A stretch of 5,359 nt of DNA from Candidatus Melainabacteria bacterium (lineage in GTDB: Bacteria; Cyanobacteriota; Vampirovibrionia; Obscuribacterales; Obscuribacteraceae). This document shows, one piece after another, positions 1 through 4,627 of this stretch; the stretch's first letter is position 1, and each line of letters starts with the position of its first letter. The position numbers and the translations under genes are program-made. The stretch lies in the NCBI GenBank assembly GCA_016209785.1, contig JACQVM010000288.1, positions 1 to 5,359 of the forward strand, written 5' to 3'. The notes beneath the pieces were generated by a model. That model saw nothing but the letters and a program-made list of their open reading frames with translations. It had not been told where the DNA came from and did not search any database.

Positions 1-439
1 GAGCACAAGGCATCCATCCTTGTCGCAGCGGAAGAGCATATACAAGAATGGCAAAGGCAGCAAACAAAACCGCTTCATGCAAGGACTCTACAATCCATAC
101 CAGTCCAGCACATTGGAATCCAAGCCAATCGTCAATCCCAATCCACCTGAGCGGATACAGCCCTAAATACCAGGACAATCCAACAAGATTGAATCCAATC
201 CCAAAGATTAGCCCAACCAATAAAGCTTCTCGCTTGCCTCGGCAACCAGCAATAAGCACTAAAAGTGGTACCAGACCACACCAAGCCAGCCACCAGAGGT
301 CAAATCCTGGGACACAAAGACCAAACAAACAACCCCACCCAAGCGCAAAAGGAAGTTTGTCAGCAAGATGTAAGCGCTCAAGCACTCTGGTGCTTACACC
401 CTGACCTATCTCATTGGCATCCAACAGGTTTTCTGGCAT
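1..439 (-). CDS. lnt: Apolipoprotein N-acyltransferase, N-terminal part (cut by left edge)
   Basis: This minus-strand reading frame runs open from an ATG at 439-437 to the window edge and gives 146 residues. Lnt transfers an acyl chain from a phospholipid to the N-terminal cysteine of lipoproteins in the inner membrane. The visible part has a short polar N-terminus (about 1-28), then hydrophobic segments at about 30-45, 47-65, 72-93, 106-120 and 122-138. The stretch GLSWYLGLYPLRWIGI (87-102) matches the family signature around the third membrane segment, especially the cyanobacterial-type form with LHPL and W-G; the preceding LAWCGLVPLLVLI also fits. The catalytic nitrilase-like domain (Glu-Lys-Cys) lies outside the window. 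An in-frame ATG at 448-446 lies 9 nt upstream, directly after a TAG. I prefer 439 because AGGA (455-452) sits 12 nt upstream of it but only 3 nt from the other. It is divergent from the pilus genes. Identity is by recalled family pattern, not a search. Confidence 0.78.
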   Translation of the reverse strand, partial: MPENLLDANEIGQGVSTRVLERLHLADKLPFALGWGCLFGLCVPGFDLWWLAWCGLVPLLVLIAGCRGKREALLVGLIFGIGFNLVGLSWYLGLYPLRWIGIDDWLGFQCAGLVWIVESLHEAVLFAAFAILVYALPLRQGWMPCA

Positions 440-689
440 GGCTAACATTTCCTAGAACTACTGCCCAAACAACCTTATCCTGAAGCTGTAAGAAAGCTTA
501 CCAGGCGCTTACGCTTAATAGGTTCTCACATGAAAGGTGACTAAGCTGCCACATTCAGATGTTAGACCTCTTGATAAGCAGGGAAAGAACACACTAGAAC
601 CAAATTGTGTCCGGCTGACTAAGTAAATCATCTTTGTTTGAGCAATTAACTTCCTGGGGCAATAACATAACAGCGGCTCACCAAGGGCA
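440..689. other. Divergent intergenic region between lnt and the first tadE-like gene
   Basis: This stretch of 250 bases separates the minus-strand lnt start from the plus-strand tadE-like start, so promoters for both should lie here. I see one fair plus-strand promoter candidate (571-600). A small imperfect hairpin (CTGTAAG / CTTACCAG, about 485-504) would fall in the lnt leader. Open frames across it on either strand have no family resemblance and no good ribosome site, so I call no gene. Confidence 0.6.
571..600 (+). promoter_or_regulatory. Candidate sigma-70-type promoter for tadE/tadG cassette 1
   Basis: TTGATA (571-576) matches five of six bases of the TTGACA box. After an 18-nt spacer, TAGAAC (595-600) matches four of six bases of TATAAT. 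It would leave a leader of roughly 80 nt before the ATG at 690. This is a pattern match only; the -10 box is weak and other AT-rich sites are possible. Confidence 0.3.
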
Positions 690-1142
690 ATGAAGCTCAT
701 ATACCAAAACAGAACACCACAAGGGGTCTCCATAGCAGAGGCTGCAGCCTCGCTTGGGCTGCTTTTGCCACTAGTAATACTTGTGGTGTTTGTAATTCTT
801 GAGGCTAGTTACGCCTACCTAATCAAAACTTCTTTATCCCAAGCAGCACGACAAGCTGCACGAGATTTAGCTATAGCTTACGGGCAGAACAGTCAAGTTG
901 CCACGAGTCGAGCTCTTCAAGACTCGATGGTCTTTAGCAATATTCAAATTTCAAAAATGGTCACCAGCACACAACAGTTTGACAACCCTGTGTTTAACGC
1001 TGCTGCCGATCCACCAACTGTATCAGTTACAGTTCGCTATTTAAGTGGTCAATATGGGCTTCCAGTCTTTCCTAATCCAGATCCACTAAACCTCGGCAGC
1101 AGTTTTATCATCACAGCTTCATCCACTTATAGGCTTGAATAA
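690..1142 (+). CDS. TadE-like prepilin-type pilus protein, copy 1
   Basis: This 150-residue protein has the form of a TadE family minor pseudopilin, a bitopic protein of Tad/Flp pilus machines whose body lies outside the cytoplasmic membrane. Residues 12-17 read GVSIAE, which is a type IVb prepilin site: cleavage after Gly12 leaves Glu at +5, followed by a hydrophobic segment (about 18-38) with a Pro as in TadE proteins. The helix continues as LSQAARQAARDLAIAYG (49-65). The C-terminal third (about 108-150: PPTVSVTVRYLSGQYGLP then FPNPDP, ending STYRLE) is beta-like and nearly identical in copy 2. It has no cysteine. AAGGG (683-687) lies only 2 nt before the ATG, so ribosome binding looks poor; a TAA at 663-665 and no alternative codon between leave no better start. 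The tadG-like gene follows 18 nt downstream. Assignment to TadE is by N-terminal motif, size and partner; the exact role in assembly is inferred. Confidence 0.82.
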   Translation: MKLIYQNRTPQGVSIAEAAASLGLLLPLVILVVFVILEASYAYLIKTSLSQAARQAARDLAIAYGQNSQVATSRALQDSMVFSNIQISKMVTSTQQFDNPVFNAAADPPTVSVTVRYLSGQYGLPVFPNPDPLNLGSSFIITASSTYRLE

Positions 1143-1146
1143 GCCC

Positions 1147-1151
1147 AGGAG
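1147..1151 (+). promoter_or_regulatory. Ribosome binding site of tadG-like copy 1
   Basis: AGGAG sits 9 nt before the ATG at 1161 and lies in the short gap after the tadE-like stop. It is far stronger than the site in front of the tadE-like gene, so the second protein of the pair may be translated at least as well as the first. Confidence 0.7.
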
Positions 1152-1160
1152 AACTAAGTC

Positions 1161-2213
1161 ATGTTTTTTCTTAAATTACAGGTATCTAGAGCCCCCAAAG
1201 GCTCACTAGGGGCAGTCTTGTTTGGTATTGTCCTGTTTGCAATTCTAGGGATAGGCGCATTTGCCTTAGACTTTGCCCATGTCCTTACTGTTCAGAGCGA
1301 GTTACAAAATGCTACAGACGCAGCAGCACTAGCTGGCGCACAAGACTTGACCACCAATTTTGACAACGTAGTCCCACGTGCCTTACAAGTTGCCAGCTCC
1401 AATCGAGCTGATGGTAAAGCAGTGTCCAACCAGTCACCTGGTGCCATCATTACCGTCAACCCTATACCGCCTAATCTACCTCTAGACACCGGCTCGGTAA
1501 CGGTAACAGCTTCTATGAGCATACGCCATATGCTAGCACCCATCTTTGGACGAACTGTCGATACACTTGTGTCCCAATCCACTGCTGGGTCATCTGGTTC
1601 CTTAAATAGACTAGGAAGCAATCAAGCCTTTCCCTTGGCTGTAAGCCTCGATGCAGTCCCTAGAAACAACAATATAGACGGCCAACCGCTCTATAGCCGG
1701 CAGCTTGGAGACACAGTAGACTTTTACATAAACTCCCAACAAGTAAAAAATGCTTCTTTTACCTCCTTTACTGAGTGTTCAAGTAATGCAAATTACATAA
1801 AAGGTGCTGTGGCGCAAAGCCTAGGTCTAGAGCCTGTTCAGCCTGGCTTTATTCCTTCCATTCAAGTTGGCGATTCAATTAACATAAACAATGGCGTGGT
1901 GGGACAAAAACACCTGGCTAGATCACCTCAGTTTGAAGCATTAACTAGCCAACCAATTCTTATTTTGCCAGTCATAACAGGCACCCCGCCTTACAATCAA
2001 AGCCGCCAGGTTGTTGGTTTTATTGGCGTGCGGGTAACAACCGTAACCATTAATCAATCTGGTGGAGAGGTTGAGACCATCACTGGGACCCTGGTAAGGC
2101 AATTAGCCCGTGGCAGAGGCGGTCCTACCGGTCAAACAGGCAGCCCTGTGGCTGATGCAGCCTTGTTAGATCTTTCTGCGTCACCATTAAGACTACTTGC
2201 AAACAATCCTTAA
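1161..2213 (+). CDS. TadG-like (Tad_N/TadE-G family) pilus-associated protein, copy 1
   Basis: This 350-residue protein has the N-terminal signature of TadG-like proteins: a basic start, KGSLGAVL, a single membrane segment (about 17-38), then LDFAHVLTVQSELQNATDAA (36-55) leading into ALAGAQDL. The LQNA-DAAALAGA block is the hallmark of this family. A Gly (14) precedes the hydrophobic run, but there is no Glu at +5, so prepilin processing is not supported. Residues 40-350 should be extracytoplasmic. A QAFPLAVSLDAVP strand (155-167) opens a folded core (about 187-324) containing VDFYINSQQVKNASFTSFTE, VGDSININNGV, QPILILPVITGTPPYNQ and VVGFIGVRVT. This resembles the C-terminal domain of many TadG-like proteins (NG..., LPV..., GF...). 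There is one cysteine (206). The gene is paired with the upstream tadE-like gene, and the two products probably act together at the cell envelope. The precise function is unknown. Confidence 0.8.
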   Translation: MFFLKLQVSRAPKGSLGAVLFGIVLFAILGIGAFALDFAHVLTVQSELQNATDAAALAGAQDLTTNFDNVVPRALQVASSNRADGKAVSNQSPGAIITVNPIPPNLPLDTGSVTVTASMSIRHMLAPIFGRTVDTLVSQSTAGSSGSLNRLGSNQAFPLAVSLDAVPRNNNIDGQPLYSRQLGDTVDFYINSQQVKNASFTSFTECSSNANYIKGAVAQSLGLEPVQPGFIPSIQVGDSININNGVVGQKHLARSPQFEALTSQPILILPVITGTPPYNQSRQVVGFIGVRVTTVTINQSGGEVETITGTLVRQLARGRGGPTGQTGSPVADAALLDLSASPLRLLANNP

Positions 2214-2220
2214 GAAAGCT

Positions 2221-2242
2221 CCACAAACCAAGTGGGTTTTTT
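2221..2242 (+). terminator. Weak terminator-like hairpin after cassette 1
   Basis: CCAC (2221-2224) pairs with GTGG (2232-2235) across a 7-nt loop and is followed by a six-T run (2237-2242), starting 8 nt after the tadG-like stop. The stem is only 4 bp (an alternative AAACC/GGTTT 5-bp stem overlaps it), so it would be a weak terminator at best. Confidence 0.3.
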
Positions 2243-2245
2243 GGC

Positions 2246-2343
2246 CAATACTGTTCGGATAAGCATATCTTGGGCGCTGGAGCGCCGGCTTCCAGCCGGC
2301 AAGATGCGAGCGCTTCCGTGAGCGCCTCCTAACGGCAGTATTG
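2246..2343. repeat. GC-rich palindromic element bounded by 8-bp inverted repeats
   Basis: CAATACTG (2246-2253) and CAGTATTG (2336-2343) are perfect inverted repeats that enclose a GC-rich interior; 43 of the 60 bases at 2271-2330 are G or C, well above the flanking genes. Inside, GCCGGC (2284-2289) pairs with GCCGGC (2295-2300) across TTCCA. GGCGCT (2273-2278) can pair either with AGCGCC at 2281-2286 or with AGCGCC at 2321-2326, so the whole could fold as a branched stem. This looks like a REP-type or MITE-like non-coding repeat inserted between the two pilus cassettes. No target-site duplication is obvious, and I cannot see other copies in this window. Open frames on both strands across it lack any family resemblance. 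Confidence 0.5.
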
Positions 2344-2350
2344 AGTTTTT

Positions 2351-2377
2351 AGCCTGTCCAGTTGGACAGGCTTTTTT
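2351..2377 (+). terminator. Strong intrinsic terminator downstream of cassette 1
   Basis: AGCCTGTCCA (2351-2360) and TGGACAGGCT (2363-2372) are perfect inverted repeats around a GT centre (in practice a shorter stem with a 4-6-nt loop), followed by a T-run ending at 2377. It works only in the plus direction. It should end transcripts of cassette 1 and separate it from cassette 2. Confidence 0.82.
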
Positions 2378-2398
2378 CCAATTGATTAGTTGGAAAGA
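2373..2398 (+). other. Hairpin overlapping the terminator T-run
   Basis: TTTCC-AATT (2375-2383) can pair with AGTTGGAAA (2388-2396) around a GATT loop, with one U-G wobble, and extends by two further pairs to 2373/2398. It immediately follows the intrinsic terminator and uses most of its T-run as one arm. It may stabilise a 3' end or be the leader structure of cassette 2; no role is demonstrated. Confidence 0.4.
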
Positions 2399-2411
2399 TC
2401 TCACTCAAAAT
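2382..2411 (+). promoter_or_regulatory. Candidate promoter for tadE/tadG cassette 2
   Basis: TTGATT (2382-2387) and CAAAAT (2406-2411), 18 nt apart, each match four of six consensus bases. This is the best pair I find between the terminator and the tadE-like start at 2449. If the strong terminator is efficient, cassette 2 needs a promoter within 2378-2440, but this match alone is weak. Confidence 0.22.
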
Positions 2412-2448
2412 TAAGTTAGCAACACACAATGGCTTATGGAACCAGGCT

Positions 2449-2898
2449 ATGCAGATTAGTTTTACTAGGAAACACAAAGGCGTGGCTATAGCTGAAACAG
2501 GGGCATCACTGACCATACTCTTGCCCTTAGCTTTGCTCATTGCCTTTATGATTCTAGAGACAAGCTACGCTTACTTAATCAAAAGTTGCCTCTCTCAAGC
2601 TGCCTGCATGGCAGCACGAGACTTGAGCATTGCCTATGGAGAAAACCAATCTGTTGCTACAAGTCGCAGCCTACAAGATGCCATGGTATTTGACAGCATT
2701 CGCATCAGCAAGATCATAGCCGCCTCACCACAGTTTGATAACCCGACCTTTGCCACCGGAGCCAATCCACCTACTGTATCTGTGACCGTCCGTTACCTAA
2801 GCGGCCAATATGGGCTTCCAACCTTCCCTAACCCCGATCCACTTATGCTCGGCACAAGCTTTGTCATTACAGCAACTTCTACATATCGTCTTGAGTAA
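2449..2898 (+). CDS. TadE-like prepilin-type pilus protein, copy 2
   Basis: This 149-residue paralogue of the protein at 690-1142 matches it at 99 of 139 ungapped positions from the conserved glycine onward. It keeps the prepilin-type site GVAIAE (11-16; Glu at +5 after Gly11), the hydrophobic segment (about 17-37), and the near-invariant C-terminal block PPTVSVTVRYLSGQYGLP with FPNPDP (from about 107). It differs in having two cysteines just past the membrane segment, Cys47 and Cys53 (KSCLSQAACMAARD), where copy 1 has Ser and Arg. AGG (2444-2446) is only 2 nt from the ATG, and a more distant GGA lies at 2438-2440; the weak site resembles that of copy 1. The N-terminal 10 residues are unrelated to copy 1. 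It is followed after 14 nt by a tadG-like gene. A minor pseudopilin or pilus-assembly role is inferred from family resemblance. Confidence 0.82.
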   Translation: MQISFTRKHKGVAIAETGASLTILLPLALLIAFMILETSYAYLIKSCLSQAACMAARDLSIAYGENQSVATSRSLQDAMVFDSIRISKIIAASPQFDNPTFATGANPPTVSVTVRYLSGQYGLPTFPNPDPLMLGTSFVITATSTYRLE

Positions 2899-2900
2899 CT

Positions 2901-2904
2901 GGAG
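2901..2904 (+). promoter_or_regulatory. Ribosome binding site of tadG-like copy 2
   Basis: GGAG lies 8 nt before the ATG at 2913, in the 14-nt gap after the tadE-like stop. As in cassette 1, the second gene has the better ribosome site. Confidence 0.65.
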
Positions 2905-2912
2905 CAAGTCTC

Positions 2913-3968
2913 ATGCTGTTATCTAGACTACCAAAACCATCATTTCGTACTCAGCATGGCTCGTTAGCTGCTGTGTTTTTAGCGTTATTTACCATAATGA
3001 GCCTAGCATTAGGCACGCTAGCAGTTGATGTAGCCCATGTTACAACTGTTAAATGCGAGTTGCAAAATGCTGTGGATGCTGCAGCTTTAGGTGGTGCTCA
3101 AGATCTTATTGAAGATTACGATAGCATCCCGGCCCGTGCACTAAACATCGCCAACAACAACAAGGCAGATGGTAGAGCAGTTTCCAACAACTCACCTAAC
3201 ACGATAGTAACTGTTTATCCAATACCGCCTAGCCAAACTGATACCGGTTCAGTCCAGGTTAGTGCTCAGATGACCATCAACCACCTGCTTGCTCCTATTA
3301 TTGGACGGACAAATGATGTTATTTATGCTAGTTCTTTAGCTGGAGGCTCCGGTACCCTTAACCAGCTCAATGGAGACCAAGCATTTCCACTGGCTGTTAG
3401 CATAGATGCTATCCCCCAAAAGCTCGTTGGCGACCCTCCTGGCATACCCTTATACCAGCGCCAGGTTGGTCAATCCGTTGAGTTTTACATTAACTCCCAA
3501 CAAGTAAAAAATGCTGCTTTTACTTCCTTTACTGAATCCTCAGCTAATGCAAATTACATAAAAGATGCAATTGATCAATCACTTGGTTTAGCACCAGTTG
3601 AGCCTGGTTTTATTCCTAGCATTACTGTCAATGACGAAATTAACCTCAACAATGGGGTGGTTGGACAAAAGAAGCTTGCTGACTCACCCCAGCTCGACGC
3701 TCTTCTAGCCCAACCACTTTTAATCCTCCCGGTAATTAGCGGTACACCACCATACAATCAAAGCCGTCCAGTCATAGGCTTTATAGGCGTTAAGGTAACA
3801 GCGGTAGAAGTAAACGGCTCTGGAGGTGAAGTAGAAACTATCACCTGCACCATAGTCAAGGCCATTGGACGCGGCCGCGGTGGACCTACAGGATTAACTG
3901 GAGACGCAAGCGTTGACCAAGGGATGATAACGCTATCTATTGGTCCGGTAAGGCTCTTAAGTGATTAG
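2913..3968 (+). CDS. TadG-like (Tad_N/TadE-G family) pilus-associated protein, copy 2
   Basis: This 351-residue paralogue of the protein at 1161-2213 has a basic N-terminus, HGSLAAVF, one membrane segment (about 18-40), then VDVAHVTTVKCELQNAVDAA (38-57) leading into ALGGAQDL, the TadG-like hallmark. The core at 190-327 matches copy 1 at 104 of 138 ungapped positions and keeps FYINSQQVKNA, NANYIK, INLNNGVVGQK, LLILPVISGTPPYNQS, VIGFIGVKV, SGGEVETIT and RGRGGPTG. A 3-residue insertion (about 171-178) and the last 25 residues vary. Cys48 lies just outside the membrane segment and Cys312 near the end; neither is in copy 1. It has no Glu at +5 after the glycine, so prepilin processing is unlikely. 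It is paired with the tadE-like gene 14 nt upstream; ruvC follows 84 nt downstream with no clear terminator between. An envelope-anchored, extracytoplasmic role with a pilus is inferred; the exact function is unknown. Confidence 0.8.
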   Translation: MLLSRLPKPSFRTQHGSLAAVFLALFTIMSLALGTLAVDVAHVTTVKCELQNAVDAAALGGAQDLIEDYDSIPARALNIANNNKADGRAVSNNSPNTIVTVYPIPPSQTDTGSVQVSAQMTINHLLAPIIGRTNDVIYASSLAGGSGTLNQLNGDQAFPLAVSIDAIPQKLVGDPPGIPLYQRQVGQSVEFYINSQQVKNAAFTSFTESSANANYIKDAIDQSLGLAPVEPGFIPSITVNDEINLNNGVVGQKKLADSPQLDALLAQPLLILPVISGTPPYNQSRPVIGFIGVKVTAVEVNGSGGEVETITCTIVKAIGRGRGGPTGLTGDASVDQGMITLSIGPVRLLSD

Positions 3969-4010
3969 TTTGGCTTGAGCTTAAGTGCTAGACTTCTGAG
4001 TTAAGCGATG

Positions 4011-4038
4011 CTGCCTATGCTTTGTGCAAAGCTAGCAG
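4011..4038 (+). other. Stem-loop in the ruvC leader
   Basis: GCTTTG (4019-4024) pairs with CAAAGC (4027-4032), and CTGC (4011-4014) with GCAG (4035-4038) across small internal bulges. It ends 3 nt before the GAGG ribosome site at 4042-4045. It has no T-run, so it is not an intrinsic terminator. It could affect ruvC translation; that is inference. Confidence 0.35.
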
Positions 4039-4041
4039 TTT

Positions 4042-4045
4042 GAGG
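4042..4045 (+). promoter_or_regulatory. Ribosome binding site that favours the TTG start of ruvC
   Basis: GAGG at 4042-4045 is 1 nt from a GTG at 4047, too close for use, and 7 nt from an in-frame TTG at 4053, which is ideal. An in-frame TGA at 4041-4043 rules out anything further upstream. Confidence 0.6.
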
Positions 4046-4052
4046 TGTGACC

Positions 4053-4544
4053 TTGCCTAACCAAGCTCCGCAACGCATACTAGGCATTGATCCGGGAACA
4101 GCCAAAGCTGGTTATGGTGTTCTTGATTGCCTCAATAAAACTTTCTTCCAGCATATTGCTTGCGGGGTAATTACTACTCCTAAAGAGCTACCCATGGGTG
4201 AGCGCTTGGCCATAATCCGCAATGATCTTATAAGTCTTATTGATGAGCATAAACCTCATGTTGTGGCAGTAGAGTCAATTTTCTTTTTTAAGAATGCAAA
4301 AACCTTAGTTCCTGTAGCCCAAGCTAGGGGAGTAATTTTAGAAGTTGCTGCCAGTTTTGGTTTAGCTACCTTTGAATACACTCCAATGCAGGTCAAGCTG
4401 ACATTAGCTGGCTTTGGGCAAGCTGATAAGAAGTTGGTGCAGTTTAGTGTAGCCAAGCTCCTCAATGAAACGCACATTATAAAACCCGATGATGCTGCCG
4501 ATGCCATGGCCATAGCAATTTGTCATGCCCGCATGTCTGTGTAA
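4053..4544 (+). CDS. ruvC: Crossover junction endodeoxyribonuclease RuvC
   Basis: RuvC is the cytoplasmic dimeric nuclease that cuts Holliday junctions together with the RuvAB branch-migration motor during recombination repair. With the TTG start the protein has 163 residues, near the usual 160-175; it lacks the short C-terminal tail of the E. coli enzyme. The four acidic metal-binding residues are present: Asp13 in RILGIDPGTAKAGYGVL, Glu74 in VVAVESIFFFKNAKT, and Asp147 and Asp150 in PDDAADAMAIAICH. QARGV, EYTPMQVK and GFGQADKKLVQ match the junction-binding region, including the conserved lysines. A GTG at 4047 would add two residues but has GAGG only 1 nt away. It lies 84 nt after the second tadG-like gene with no intervening terminator, so some co-transcription is possible. 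ruvA and ruvB are not here. It converges with groEL. Confidence 0.95.
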   Translation: MPNQAPQRILGIDPGTAKAGYGVLDCLNKTFFQHIACGVITTPKELPMGERLAIIRNDLISLIDEHKPHVVAVESIFFFKNAKTLVPVAQARGVILEVAASFGLATFEYTPMQVKLTLAGFGQADKKLVQFSVAKLLNETHIIKPDDAADAMAIAICHARMSV

Positions 4545-4568
4545 ATAACAAACTCGAGGGACTCACCT

Positions 4569-4606
4569 AAGCAAAGACCTCGCCCATATGGGCGAGGTCT
4601 TTGCTT
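4569..4606. terminator. Bidirectional terminator, perfect 38-nt palindrome
   Basis: The two 19-nt arms (4569-4587 and 4588-4606) are exact reverse complements centred on CATATG. The GC-rich part is GACCTCGCCC with its complement, flanked by AAAGA/TCTTT so that a T-rich tail follows the stem in both directions (TTTGCTTTATAT on plus; TTTGCTT on minus). It lies 24 nt after the ruvC stop and 21 nt beyond the groEL stop, exactly where convergent genes would share a terminator. Confidence 0.85.
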
Positions 4607-4627
4607 TATATATGCATGTAGCCTATC

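Noticed and set aside
369..398. Inverted repeats TGTAAGC/GCTTACA and AAGCAC/GTGCTT
   Set aside because: They lie inside lnt coding sequence near its N-terminus, are only 6-7 bp, and have no T-run; probably incidental.
48..404. Plus-strand frame of 118 codons near the left edge
   Set aside because: The product is Pro/Ser/Gln/Asn-rich with no family resemblance or ribosome site, and it is antisense to a convincing lnt N-terminus on the minus strand.
515..733. Minus-strand frame of 72 codons upstream of lnt
   Set aside because: It overlaps the start of the tadE-like gene and lies in the divergent intergenic region. It has no recognisable motif, so I treat it as chance.
2214..2448. CRISPR or tRNA-like structure in the hairpin-rich spacer
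   Set aside because: There is no repeated unit with spacers, no anticodon arm or T-loop consensus and no CCA end. The structure is explained by the palindromic element and terminators.
2210..2540. Two overlapping minus-strand frames across the cassette spacer
   Set aside because: They run through the palindromic element, the terminator and the start of the tadE-like gene. The translation reflects hairpin sequence, not a protein family.
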